Assembly (NCBI RefSeq): GCF_900163785.1
Contig: NZ_FUKN01000005.1
Location: forward strand, 248,001-312,000
Reading direction: 5' to 3'
DNA: 64,000 bases
Origin: Psychrobacter sp. JB385
GTDB lineage: Bacteria > Pseudomonadota > Gammaproteobacteria > Pseudomonadales > Moraxellaceae
The notes under the pieces are model-generated. The model ran no database searches and had not been told where the DNA came from. It worked only from the letters and a program-made list of their open reading frames with translations. Within the stretch, counting starts at the first letter, position 1. Each line of letters begins with the position of its first letter. Of the stretch, positions 17,419 to 25,912 are shown in pieces. The translations under genes and the position numbers were made by a program.

Positions 17419-18384
17419 CTACTCAGCAACTGAACTTTCAATCACAGCGTCCAATACATACGCATATGCCGAGCTTGGTGCTTCTAGATCACTGTCGCTT
17501 GCTGGGATATTCGCGTCCGCGTCTACAGTATAACGCTGTATGCGTAGGACTTCGTCATGCTTACCATCCGGATGATAACCGTCAATCACGCCAGCAAATG
17601 GCACCCACTTCCCTTCACGACTCTTAATCCCTTGATTGTCATAGGTAATGGGTTTGACTTGTAAGCACATATCAGCAGCAGTGTCATTACAAGATATCTT
17701 CTTAGCATTCACGGCCCAAAACACCGTCTCACCTTTACTATTATATTTGGCTTGATCCGTGAGTTGGCCTTCCCAAACCAACGTGGTTTCTTCTTTTGTA
17801 AGTTGGGTCAATACTGTCTGCTCTTCTTGAGAGGCATCATTTTTTGTGATTACTATTTGACTATCGCCTTCCATCAGATCAATCAAGCTATTCTCTGCCG
17901 CATTCAAATCAGGACATAGCATCTTAGTACTCATACTGTCATCAACACTTAAGACCGATCCTTGTAATTGATAATTGGCGCTAATTGTATTACAACCGAC
18001 ACTATAATTTAGGGTGTCCTGACCTTGGTACTGATTGAAAGACAGTCTTACTTCATCTTTAACCGCTGCCAGCTCGTTTAATGGTTGGGACTTTTTACCC
18101 ATGACAGATATAAGCGTCCATCGATGATCTGATAGAGTGGAGATCATTGTTTGTTCAGCACTTTTATGGTCTGTCATAGGCTTATCAGTCGTTTCATTTG
18201 CATCAAGTGCTTCGGCCTCATTATCCAATTCATTGTCGACCGCTTTGGCATTTTCTGTCTTCTCTTTTTCGTTAGGTGACGTAGAGTTTTGGCACGCGCC
18301 TAACGCCAAACTTGCTACCAACATACTTGGTAATATTCCCAATTTAAAAGACAGTGTCCTAAAAGATAATGTCATAACAGTCAT
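17419..18384 (-). CDS. Lipoprotein with META/HslJ-like and DUF4377 domains
   Basis: The 321-aa protein has an N-terminal signal with lipobox LALGAC (Cys ~30) and an acidic linker (~35-80). A META/HslJ-like domain (~85-195) begins with RWTLISVMGKK and contains LNYSVGCNTISANYQ and the KMLCPD motif. A C-terminal DUF4377-like domain (~215-315) has VFWAVNAKKISCN, CLQVK and WVPFAGVIDGYHPDG. META proteins are linked to heat-shock and novobiocin tolerance; this combined form is probably an outer-membrane or periplasmic stress lipoprotein, by inference. Alternative start codons lie at residues 1, 4 and 20. A Fur-box-like inverted repeat lies ~165 bp upstream. Confidence 0.82.
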   Translation of the reverse strand: MTVMTLSFRTLSFKLGILPSMLVASLALGACQNSTSPNEKEKTENAKAVDNELDNEAEALDANETTDKPMTDHKSAEQTMISTLSDHRWTLISVMGKKSQPLNELAAVKDEVRLSFNQYQGQDTLNYSVGCNTISANYQLQGSVLSVDDSMSTKMLCPDLNAAENSLIDLMEGDSQIVITKNDASQEEQTVLTQLTKEETTLVWEGQLTDQAKYNSKGETVFWAVNAKKISCNDTAADMCLQVKPITYDNQGIKSREGKWVPFAGVIDGYHPDGKHDEVLRIQRYTVDADANIPASDSDLEAPSSAYAYVLDAVIESSVAE

Positions 18385-18544
18385 GCCTTACAATGGCCCT
18401 TTTTACAATGTAAACGCTTTATCGCTCATTAAGCGCTTTATAGTTCAAAAAAATGTTATACACATTTTTTTGAGGCGAAAGAATTTAATCACTATATCGT
18501 TGGTGATTTTTGTCATTGTAACAAAATGTTTGATTTTATAAACT

Positions 18545-18623
18545 CATGGTAATGATTCTCTTTATTTTTACTGGCACTATTGTCTATACGGACAAGTTCA
18601 GTAAACCAAGAATCACTACCATG
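18545..18623. repeat. 79-bp imperfect palindrome with a Fur-box-like arm
   Basis: The left arm CATGGTAATGATTCTC...TTTACTG is nearly the reverse complement of the right arm CAGTAAACCAAGAATCACTACCATG (positions 18599-18623). The inner part TTGTC-tatac-GGACAA also pairs. The 19-mer at 18548-18566 matches the Fur-box consensus at 15 of 19 positions by eye. It may be the GST gene's terminator (no T run seen), a mobile palindrome, or an operator for the downstream lipoprotein gene. Confidence 0.5.
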
Positions 18624-18672
18624 GTGGGAAGATGCGACTTATAAATAAGTCCAAGTCAGTGACTATTTTGGC

Positions 18673-19335
18673 TTATTTAGTTTCATCTGTGGGTTTTGCT
18701 TTTGACATGGCTGCAATACTAAAACGGTCATTCATTTTTTGATAAAAACGCGCAAGATTTTCACCTTGAGCACTAGGGTCTACTTTGAGTAATTTGCCAA
18801 AGTCTAACCCAAGGTACAAAACGATGTCAGCAAAACTTAGTTGCTCCCCTACTAAGTACTCACGGCCTTCTAAAACCGTTTCAAAATAAGCCAACGCTTT
18901 ATTTGAGCGCGCAATGGAGGGCGCAACAAACTCTGGCACTTGCTCAACGCGCTGTGCTTTGGAGGGATGACTGTGTTGAAACGCGAGCATATAGTTATAC
19001 AAAACTTCAAATTCAGCAATGCGGCGCATTGAACATACCTGTGCGCGCTGTACCACATCGTTGCCCATCACGGAACGCTCACCATAGACGCGGTCAAGGT
19101 ACTCGCAAACCGCCTGCGAATCATTGAGTATCGTATTGTCGTCTAACTTTAATACTGGCACCGTCTGCATAGGATTTATTTTAGTAAAGGCTTCTGACAT
19201 CTGATCATTATTAGCAAAATCAATGTCTACCACATCGATGTCATCCATGTCATCAACATCAATGCCTTTTGATGCCAATAAGATAAGGGCTTTGCGCGGA
19301 TTGGGTGCTGTACGAGTGATGTATAATTTTTTCAT
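18673..19335 (-). CDS. Glutathione S-transferase family protein
   Basis: This 220-aa protein has a thioredoxin-like N domain (MKKLYITRTAPNPRKALILLASKGIDVD; KINPMQTVPVLKLDD with the cis-Pro; NDSQAVCEYLDR for glutathione gamma-glutamyl binding) and an all-helical C domain (~95-215; LVGEQLSFADIVLYLGLDF). The order fits a soluble cytoplasmic GST. An internal acidic insertion (DVDDMDDIDVVDID) follows beta-1/alpha-1. Substrate cannot be told from sequence. The ATG has AAGGAG upstream. It stands alone between the META lipoprotein and a peroxiredoxin gene, which would fit oxidative defence. Confidence 0.87.
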   Translation of the reverse strand: MKKLYITRTAPNPRKALILLASKGIDVDDMDDIDVVDIDFANNDQMSEAFTKINPMQTVPVLKLDDNTILNDSQAVCEYLDRVYGERSVMGNDVVQRAQVCSMRRIAEFEVLYNYMLAFQHSHPSKAQRVEQVPEFVAPSIARSNKALAYFETVLEGREYLVGEQLSFADIVLYLGLDFGKLLKVDPSAQGENLARFYQKMNDRFSIAAMSKAKPTDETK

Positions 19336-19643
19336 GAAAAACTCCTTGTAAAGTAGAATAAAAAAGCAACTTAGAACGATTAAATTTTATAGTTTATATA
19401 GAGCATGGATAATTTTTGATGAGAACCTTAATATTATAAGTATCAAACTTACCACTCAATGCATTCATAGACGAGCTAATAAACGGTCAAGTTAGTAAGA
19501 GATGCTGTTTTGTTTAGATAAAATCCACTGCTCTCGTCATCATAGCAAAACCTTACTACCACTTGTTATATGAATAGTAAAAAGCCCCATAACATTACGT
19601 TATAGGGCTCCATATTTTTAGTAAATACTCATGGACACTTAAA
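19336..19643. other. Intergenic region between GST and peroxiredoxin genes
   Basis: 308 bp; it holds the peroxiredoxin terminator (19583-19609) and the GST promoter region. Nothing else recognised. Confidence 0.4.
19583..19609 (-). terminator. Rho-independent terminator after the peroxiredoxin gene
   Basis: AGCCC-C-ATAAC / GTTAT-A-GGGCT stem with a 5-nt loop; TTTTT follows on the minus strand. Confidence 0.8.
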
Positions 19644-20282
19644 TTATTTATTAGGCGCTGGTGTTGTACGTAGATAAGGCTTGATCTCTTTATGGCCTTT
19701 TGGATACTTAGCGGCGATGTCTTCGTTTTTGACGCTTGGTGGAATGATCACATCATCGCCATCTTTCCAATCTACTGGCGTTGCGATGTTGTACTCATCA
19801 GACAATTGCAGTGCATCAATAACGCGAATGATTTCATCAAAGTTACGGCCACAGCTAGCAGGATAGGTCAGCGTTAGACGAACTTTTTTGTTTGGATCAA
19901 TGATAAAGACACTACGTACGGTATGTGTACTGTCCGCATTTGGGTGCATCATGTCGTACAATTCAGCCACTTCTTTATTAGGATCAGCGATAATTGGGAA
20001 ATTCATCTCAGTACCTTGAGTCTCACCGATGTCACTCGCCCATGCCTTATGGTCTTCTAGACTATCGACAGAGATACAGATCGGTTTAACATTGCGCTTT
20101 TGGAACTCACCATTCAGTGCGGCTGCACGACCAAGCTCAGTAGTACATACTGGCGTAAAATCTGCTGGATGTGAGAAAAAAACCACCCAATGATCGCCTG
20201 CCCACTCATGAAAATTGATATCACCTTCTGTGGTAGTAGCGTCAAAATTGGGTGCGGTATCGCCTAAACGTAAATGTGCCAT
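19644..20282 (-). CDS. 1-Cys-type peroxiredoxin (Prx6 family)
   Basis: The 212-aa thiol peroxidase has its peroxidatic Cys near residue 47 in SHPADFTPVCTTELGR, with the supporting Thr four residues before it and a downstream Arg in VRLTLTYPASCGRNFDE. The long C-terminal extension (residues ~160-212, VDWKDGDDVIIPP) is characteristic of Prx6/1-Cys members. It reduces hydrogen peroxide and organic hydroperoxides in the cytoplasm. A second Cys (SCGRN) is present as in many bacterial members. Start ATG has AAGGA upstream. Own terminator. Confidence 0.93.
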   Translation of the reverse strand: MAHLRLGDTAPNFDATTTEGDINFHEWAGDHWVVFFSHPADFTPVCTTELGRAAALNGEFQKRNVKPICISVDSLEDHKAWASDIGETQGTEMNFPIIADPNKEVAELYDMMHPNADSTHTVRSVFIIDPNKKVRLTLTYPASCGRNFDEIIRVIDALQLSDEYNIATPVDWKDGDDVIIPPSVKNEDIAAKYPKGHKEIKPYLRTTPAPNK

Positions 20283-20494
20283 GCTTTATTCCTTAGCTAT
20301 GTTGATGAACGCTTGTATCGACTCATTGGCCTCGCGCTCTATTATTATCATCGATGTGCTCGTCATAAAAACTATAGAGCACATCCGTAAAAACTGACTT
20401 TATCTTAACAAACTGGTTATGAATGTCTTGTGACGGATTGTAATGCGGTTATTCCATTTACCTCTAAGCTGATAGCTAATACTTCGACCGCTTA

Positions 20495-21238
20495 CTAAAC
20501 CACCATCCCCGCATCCCATAAGCAAAACTCACCAAACTTGCCCTTTTTACTCGTACCGCCAGCCACACGTCCAGCATCAGTCAATACCAATTCACCATCT
20601 TGCGCTTCTAAGTAACCGGCTGCAAGCAACTTATCATTCAACTCTTGGGTCTTGAGACCTAACTCCTTAGCAAGCTTGGCGGTGGTCAGTTTAGAATAAT
20701 TAGGTGTGGCATCTGTTGTAGACGTGACGGTTGCGTTGGTAGTAGCGCTCATTATTTTGGTGCTAGGTTCAGGGTGATTCTCAGACTCACTCACTTTTTC
20801 TAGCGACATTCTGACTTCATCACTGATACGAATAATACGCTGGGCTTCTTCGTAAGTATCGGCATAAAGCTTGGCGTCATCATTGCGATAGATCAGTACA
20901 CCCATTTCATTGTTATTGACTTGGCTAAACTCATAAAGATTCAAACTGGTGATAATACATTCGTTTTCATTCAGGTAGCATTTCGCATGTAAGTTTTTGC
21001 AAAAACTGGTACGGATAAACGTTAGGTTTTTTAGCCAGTTTATTTCTTCAGGATGTAAGTCATTTTTGCCATAGACAATACGGATATCTATTTTCAAACG
21101 ATTGCGGTCTTCTAGCAGCTCTTTAATACGTTCATTAAGCTTGAGATAGGGACTGATAATAATCAATCTGTCAGACGCATTTTTAATCAATTCTTCTAAA
21201 TGGTAAGTCGTCCCACTGCTGTTCAAAAACTTTGCCAT
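20495..21238 (-). CDS. Phospholipase D-like protein with a putative C-terminal winged-helix domain
   Basis: The start is MAKFLNSSGTTYHLEELI, with AAGGA upstream; 16 further upstream codons are not supported. The 247-aa protein has one PLD-type domain (~1-160): IIISPYLKL near 25, then the HKD-like motif NLHAKCYLNENECIITSLNL (H-x-K kept, Glu where Asp is usual, S-x-N kept), and NNEMGVLIYR. A Ser/Thr-rich linker (~165-185) follows. The C-terminal ~65 residues (KLTTAKLAKELGLKTQELN...GYLEAQDGELVLTDAGRVAGG) look like a winged helix-turn-helix. Single-HKD proteins act as dimers, often as nucleases. No catalytic role is established here. The glnS terminator lies in its 5' leader. Confidence 0.78.
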   Translation of the reverse strand: MAKFLNSSGTTYHLEELIKNASDRLIIISPYLKLNERIKELLEDRNRLKIDIRIVYGKNDLHPEEINWLKNLTFIRTSFCKNLHAKCYLNENECIITSLNLYEFSQVNNNEMGVLIYRNDDAKLYADTYEEAQRIIRISDEVRMSLEKVSESENHPEPSTKIMSATTNATVTSTTDATPNYSKLTTAKLAKELGLKTQELNDKLLAAGYLEAQDGELVLTDAGRVAGGTSKKGKFGEFCLWDAGMVV

Positions 21239-21284
21239 GCTTATTTCCTTAAAGATTACTGTCAATAACTTTATCATTGTCCAC

Positions 21285-21319
21285 AAAAAAGCCCATTCCT
21301 AGCGTACTAGAAACGGGCT
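21285..21319 (-). terminator. Terminator-like hairpin upstream of the PLD-like gene
   Basis: AGCCCGTTTCTAG / CTAGGAATGGGCT on the minus strand with a TTTTTT tail. It lies downstream of glnS, which is transcribed in the same direction. Confidence 0.75.
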
Positions 21320-21379
21320 GATTTGCAAACTACTAATGTTCAGTATTTTCTTAAAATAGATTCTAAACTATCTGCTGCA

Positions 21380-23107
21380 TTAAGCAGGTTTATAACTGTC
21401 ACGTAAGCTCACGATTTGGTTAAAGACTGGCTTATCACTAGTATGCTCTACAGCGTCAGAGATAAAATATCCTTCACGCTCAAACTGAAAACGCGTGCCA
21501 GCGTCAGCATTGGCCAGTGATGGCTCAACCACAGCTTGTAGCTCAGTCAATGAGTTCGGATTGAGTGCTTGGTGCAAATCGCTCACGCTACTTGGGTCTT
21601 CGGCGCTAAATAATTGCTCATACATACGTACGGTTGCAGGCACGCCTTGGCTCGCTGATACCCAATGAATGACGCCTTTAACCTTGCGCCCTTCAGGGTT
21701 GTTCCCTAGCGTTGCAGAGTCGATTGTCGCTTTTAGCTCAACGACATTGCCATTTTCATCAGTGATATGCTCAGTGACCGCTAACACATAGGTATTACGC
21801 AGACGAATTTTTGGTTTCTCTGGTGACAAACGCTTATAACCTGCTGGCGGTTCGATCTCGTAATCGCCTTGGTCAATATATAAAGTTTCAGTGAAAGGGA
21901 TTTCACGTTCGCCCATATCGACGTTAGGGTGGTTTGGCTGAGTCAACCATAAGGTCTGCGCAGCCTCATCGAAGCGTGCATTGACGCTTTCAGCTTTTTG
22001 CGACTCCCACTCGCTGACTGCTTCTACAAAGTTCGTAATCGTCACTTTTAATGGTTTTAGTACCGCCATTCCGCGTGCTGTCGTGGTTTCTAGCGACTGA
22101 CGCACACTGAACTCTAACGAGCGAAAGTCAACGACACTATCAGATTTGGTCACACCAACACGATCACAAAAATCACGTAGGCCTTCTGGTGTATAACCAC
22201 GACGACGCATGCCAGCAATGGTCGGCATACGTGGATCATCCCAACCGCTCACGATGCCTTCATCGACCAATTGTTTTAGCTTACGCTTACTGGTCATTGT
22301 ATGATCGACGTTTAGGCGGCTAAACTCGTACTGATGCGGCGGCACATCAAAGCCGATTTTTTCAATGACCCAATCATAGAATGGACGATGGTCTTCAAAC
22401 TCTAGCGTACACAATGAATGGGTAATACCTTCGATGGCATCAGAGAGCGGATGCGCAAAATCATACATCGGATAGATGCACCATTTATCGCCCGTTTGAT
22501 GATGCTCTTGGTGCATGACACGGTAGATAACTGGGTCACGTAGATTCATGTTTGGGCTTGCCATATCTATTTTGGCACGCAGTACCGCTTTTCCTTCCGC
22601 ATACTTGCCCGCTTTCATATCATTAAAAAGTGCTAGGTTGTCTTCGACGCTCGCATCACGCTGTGGAGATGGCTTGCCTGCCTCATTGAATGAGCCACGG
22701 TTATCGCGAATCTGCTCAGGCGACTGCAAGTCTACATACGCATCGCCTTGTTCAATCAGTTGCACAGCCCACGCATACAACTGATCAAAATAGCTTGATG
22801 CATGATACGCCTCACCTGCCCATTCAAAACCAAGCCATTTCACATCATTTTCAATATTATCGATAAAGTCTTGTTTTTCTGCGGTTGGGTTAGTGTCATC
22901 AAAACGCAGGTTACACACCCCGCCAAACTCCTCTGCCACACCGAAGTTTAGGCAGATAGATTTTACATGCCCAAGGTGCAAATAGCCATTTGGCTCAGGC
23001 GGAAAGCGAGTCACGATTTGCTGGTATTTTTGCGCATTGATATCGTCACGAATGATATTACGAATAAAGTCGTTTTTTTGTGCAGAGTTACTTGAGTGCT
23101 CACTCAT
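21380..23107 (-). CDS. glnS: Glutaminyl-tRNA synthetase
   Basis: The 575-aa class I synthetase charges tRNA-Gln. The HIGH-type motif is in FPPEPNGYLHLGHVKSI (~residue 36-52), and the KMSKS counterpart is MTSKRKLKQLV (~270). Substrate-pocket features such as LRFDDTNP follow the GlnRS/GluRS order, and the C-terminal beta-barrel anticodon domains span ~340-555. Length is close to that of E. coli GlnRS (554 aa). The gene is monocistronic and has a terminator at 21285-21319. Confidence 0.97.
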   Translation of the reverse strand: MSEHSSNSAQKNDFIRNIIRDDINAQKYQQIVTRFPPEPNGYLHLGHVKSICLNFGVAEEFGGVCNLRFDDTNPTAEKQDFIDNIENDVKWLGFEWAGEAYHASSYFDQLYAWAVQLIEQGDAYVDLQSPEQIRDNRGSFNEAGKPSPQRDASVEDNLALFNDMKAGKYAEGKAVLRAKIDMASPNMNLRDPVIYRVMHQEHHQTGDKWCIYPMYDFAHPLSDAIEGITHSLCTLEFEDHRPFYDWVIEKIGFDVPPHQYEFSRLNVDHTMTSKRKLKQLVDEGIVSGWDDPRMPTIAGMRRRGYTPEGLRDFCDRVGVTKSDSVVDFRSLEFSVRQSLETTTARGMAVLKPLKVTITNFVEAVSEWESQKAESVNARFDEAAQTLWLTQPNHPNVDMGEREIPFTETLYIDQGDYEIEPPAGYKRLSPEKPKIRLRNTYVLAVTEHITDENGNVVELKATIDSATLGNNPEGRKVKGVIHWVSASQGVPATVRMYEQLFSAEDPSSVSDLHQALNPNSLTELQAVVEPSLANADAGTRFQFEREGYFISDAVEHTSDKPVFNQIVSLRDSYKPA

Positions 23108-23451
23108 GGGGTATTGCTCCTAACGCAAATTGTCAATTCATGACACGCGCCATCACGCATCATGGAAAAGTCGAACCAAATTTTTGGTATAAAGGGAATA
23201 AAATCGTTATAAAAATTTGAGCCACAAAAACAGTGGGTTATAAAACCATACCATTTGACTCATATCATTCAAACTGCTTAGAAATGGATAAAGTTGCGTT
23301 ATTCTATCAGCTTTTGCAAACGCATTAACAGCCTGATACATGACACAGCATAAAAAAGCCGTTAGACTACCCATGACTTTTTATTAACCAACTTTTTAAC
23401 CACCACTTGACAGCGTTATTTAAGGCGCTGCAATTAAAAAAGGAATATCTT
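23108..23451. other. Divergent promoter region of glnS and ppiB
   Basis: 344 bp, AT-rich, without recognisable genes. Fifteen extra upstream codons in frame with the cyclophilin gene are treated as leader. No clear operator. Confidence 0.4.
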
Positions 23452-23967
23452 ATGGTAGACATGCCACCAGTAGTAGAACTTGACACTAATATGGGTGCAA
23501 TCGTTATCGAACTCAATGAAGAAAAAGCGCCAAAGACCGTAGAAAACTTTTTAAACTATGTAAAATCTGGTCAATATGACGGTACGATTTTCCATCGCAT
23601 CATTGATGGTTTCATGATTCAAGGCGGCGGAATGGACGCAGAGATGAATGAAAAACCAACCAACGCGCCTATCGAAAACGAAGCGGACAATGGCCTAAAG
23701 AATGATAAAGGCACTATCGCAATGGCTCGTACCCAAGATCCGCATTCAGCGACTAGCCAGTTCTTTATCAATGTAAAAGACAATGATTTCCTAAACCACA
23801 CTGGCAAAAACATGCAAGGTTGGGGTTACACTGTATTTGGTAAAGTCACCAGCGGTATGGATGTGATTGAAAAAATGAAAGGCGTACCAACTGGTCGTTT
23901 CGGTATGCATGCTGATGTGCCAAAAGAGCCAGTTGTTATTAACTCAGCGACCATCATTACTCAGTAA
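23452..23967 (+). CDS. ppiB: Cyclophilin-type peptidyl-prolyl cis-trans isomerase
   Basis: The start is the ATG at 23452 ([15 protein letters not shown]), with AAGGA eight bases upstream; an upstream ATG at 23407 lacks a ribosome binding site. At 171 aa, without signal peptide, it is a cytoplasmic PpiB type. Active-site features are [14 protein letters not shown] (catalytic Arg, Phe, Met, Gln), [17 protein letters not shown] and [11 protein letters not shown]. It speeds proline isomerisation during protein folding. It is followed by a 10-bp inverted repeat and then lpxH about 100 bp downstream. Confidence 0.95.
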   Translation: MVDMPPVVELDTNMGAIVIELNEEKAPKTVENFLNYVKSGQYDGTIFHRIIDGFMIQGGGMDAEMNEKPTNAPIENEADNGLKNDKGTIAMARTQDPHSATSQFFINVKDNDFLNHTGKNMQGWGYTVFGKVTSGMDVIEKMKGVPTGRFGMHADVPKEPVVINSATIITQ

Positions 23968-24066
23968 TCGTTATTCAGTTACCGCAAATTAGTAACTGCA
24001 AACTGACAAGCATTATTCAATAAACTTCATTGGGTAATGCTTGTTATATGATAAGGATAAAGATAA

Positions 24067-24909
24067 ATGCAACGTTTTAATCATTTAATCACGACCCGCC
24101 CTCATCAAGTGCGGCAAGTATTGATTAGCGACTTGCATTTATCGCCTCAGGAGCCTGCCTTAGTGCAGGCTTTTTTAGCGCTGCTCGATGACTGTCTTGC
24201 TCTGCCTGCCCTCAAACGTTTATTCATTTTGGGTGATTGGTTTGAGGTATGGCTGGGTGATGATGTGTATTTGTCATTATCGGATGAAGCGCGTCAAACG
24301 CATTGGTTGACACCGCTGATTATTAAGTTAAAAAAACTGCGTATAGAGGGTTGCGAGATTCTCGTCATGCATGGCAATCGTGATTTTTTATTGGGTCAGC
24401 CGTTTTGTAATTTATTTGGTGGCGAGTTGATTGAAGAGCCTTATAACTCAACAGTCGGACAGCAAAATTATCGCTTAGAACATGGCGATGCCTTATGCAC
24501 CGATGATAAAAAATATCAATTTTTTCGCAAAATAATGCGCAACCGTCTGATACAGTGGTATTTGCTCAATAAACCCTTAGAAAAACGCTTGGCAATCGCT
24601 GATAAAATGCGTAAAAACAGTCAAAGAAACAACGCCAATAAAGCGGCTTATATCATGGATGTCAATGATGATGCAGTTGCTACCGTCATGACGAATAATG
24701 ATGCCTTGCTACATGGGCATACCCACAGACCTGCTATCCATCCAATCGCTAACGATAAGAAACGGTATGTACTTGGTGATTGGCGTCTGCTTGATAAAGA
24801 CAAACGTCAACCAACAGTCAGTGCCGTGATTGGTACGGTAACTGCATCAGAAGATTCAAACGATGACGCTCAATTTGATCTGATTGAATTCAATTTTAAG
24901 ATCGTTTAA
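24067..24909 (+). CDS. lpxH: UDP-2,3-diacylglucosamine diphosphatase LpxH
   Basis: The 280-aa calcineurin-like phosphoesterase hydrolyses UDP-2,3-diacylglucosamine to lipid X, the fourth step of lipid A synthesis. Metal-binding motifs are all present: ISDLHLSP (~19), ILGDWFEVWLGDD (~56), MHGNRDFLLG (~101), LEHGDALCTDD (~137) and LLHGHTHRP (~219). The lid segment YQFFRKIMRN...KMRKNSQ matches LpxH. There is a C-terminal extension of ~25 acidic residues. It stands alone, with a terminator 50 bp after the stop. It acts at the inner face of the cytoplasmic membrane. Confidence 0.95.
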   Translation: MQRFNHLITTRPHQVRQVLISDLHLSPQEPALVQAFLALLDDCLALPALKRLFILGDWFEVWLGDDVYLSLSDEARQTHWLTPLIIKLKKLRIEGCEILVMHGNRDFLLGQPFCNLFGGELIEEPYNSTVGQQNYRLEHGDALCTDDKKYQFFRKIMRNRLIQWYLLNKPLEKRLAIADKMRKNSQRNNANKAAYIMDVNDDAVATVMTNNDALLHGHTHRPAIHPIANDKKRYVLGDWRLLDKDKRQPTVSAVIGTVTASEDSNDDAQFDLIEFNFKIV

Positions 24910-24959
24910 TAGCGTATGTTTGATCTAACATAATTCGGTTCGATAGAATTTGCGTCAAC

Positions 24960-24995
24960 AAAAAGGGTCTATCACTGATGCGATAGACCCTTTTT
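24960..24995. terminator. Bidirectional terminator after lpxH
   Basis: 14-bp stem AAAAAGGGTCTATC / GATAGACCCTTTTT with T runs on both strands, between convergent lpxH and orn. Confidence 0.9.
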
Positions 24996-25058
24996 TTATT
25001 GTTCAAGCTTCTCTTATATTGTGTGCAATGTGCTTTTAGAACGCTGCATTGCAGTTAA

Positions 25059-25138
25059 GAAGTGGGACTGGTGCAAATCTTTGTAGCCTCTGTCGGCAAA
25101 GCCACCGCAAGCAAGAAAAACTGTATCCGTTGCACTTC
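25059..25138. repeat. Dispersed palindromic repeat, copy B
   Basis: It shares TTTGTAGCCTCTGTC and GCAAGCAAGAA exactly with copy C (27073-27149). The ends GAAGTG and CACTTC are inverted, and the arms are partly complementary. Confidence 0.7.
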
Positions 25139-25159
25139 GTTATTAACACATCTTTGGTC

Positions 25160-25747
25160 TTAAGGCATCAATTTGAAGAAATGCTGACGATAATGTTTCA
25201 ATTCACGAATAGAGTCACGGATATCGTCTAGTGCTAAATGGCTGCCACCTTTCTCAAAACTTCTTAAGATATCAGGGCGCCAGCGGAAACAAAGCTCTTT
25301 GATGGAAGACACGTCCAGATTACGATAGTGAAAGAATTTCTCAAGCTCTGGCATTTGACGCGCCATAAAGCGGCGATCTTGGCAGATTGAGTTACCACAC
25401 ATGGGCGATTTACCACTATCAACCCATTTGTTTAAAAACTTAAGCGTTTCAGCTTCTGCTTCTGCTAGCGTTACAGTACTGCGGCGTACACGATCGACCA
25501 ACCCCGACTGACCATGCTGCTTGGTATTCCAATCATCCATCTTATTTAAGACTTGATCCGACACCTTAATCGCAAAAACAGGGCCTTCAGCAAGGACATT
25601 CAAATCCTCATCAGTCACAACGGTAGCAATCTCGATAATCTCATCATTTAAGGTATCAAGTCCGGTCATCTCTAGGTCAATCCATACCAACCCTTTTTTG
25701 CCTTGATTTTTGATTTTAATCTTATTGGGATGGTCGCCGGTGGTCAT
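25160..25747 (-). CDS. orn: Oligoribonuclease
   Basis: This DEDDh 3'-5' exonuclease degrades two- to five-nucleotide RNA remnants, including pGpG from cyclic-di-GMP turnover. The start at 25747 ([12 protein letters not shown]) has AGGAT upstream; 11 extra upstream codons are not supported. [10 protein letters not shown] supplies the first Asp/Glu, [22 protein letters not shown] the second Asp region, and [19 protein letters not shown] the final His/Asp. The 195 aa include ~14 extra N-terminal residues. Convergent with lpxH. Confidence 0.96.
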   Translation of the reverse strand: MTTGDHPNKIKIKNQGKKGLVWIDLEMTGLDTLNDEIIEIATVVTDEDLNVLAEGPVFAIKVSDQVLNKMDDWNTKQHGQSGLVDRVRRSTVTLAEAEAETLKFLNKWVDSGKSPMCGNSICQDRRFMARQMPELEKFFHYRNLDVSSIKELCFRWRPDILRSFEKGGSHLALDDIRDSIRELKHYRQHFFKLMP

Positions 25748-25912
25748 AAAATATCCTATGTTCAATGAAGTTTGAGACAAAATTACTCAGCGCCTACGGG
25801 TTTAGAATAAGTAAAACATTACAAAACCACTATCAGTCATAGGCGCTTTAGGCTGTATGTTAGCAAATTTTCACGCTACACTTAGCAATATTTTTTTAAT
25901 AGGTCAAAACCC

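Noticed and set aside
23990..24052. Inverted repeat ACAAGCATTA / TAATGCTTGT between ppiB and lpxH as a terminator
   Set aside because: The loop is long (about 19 nt) and no T run follows, so a terminator call is not justified.
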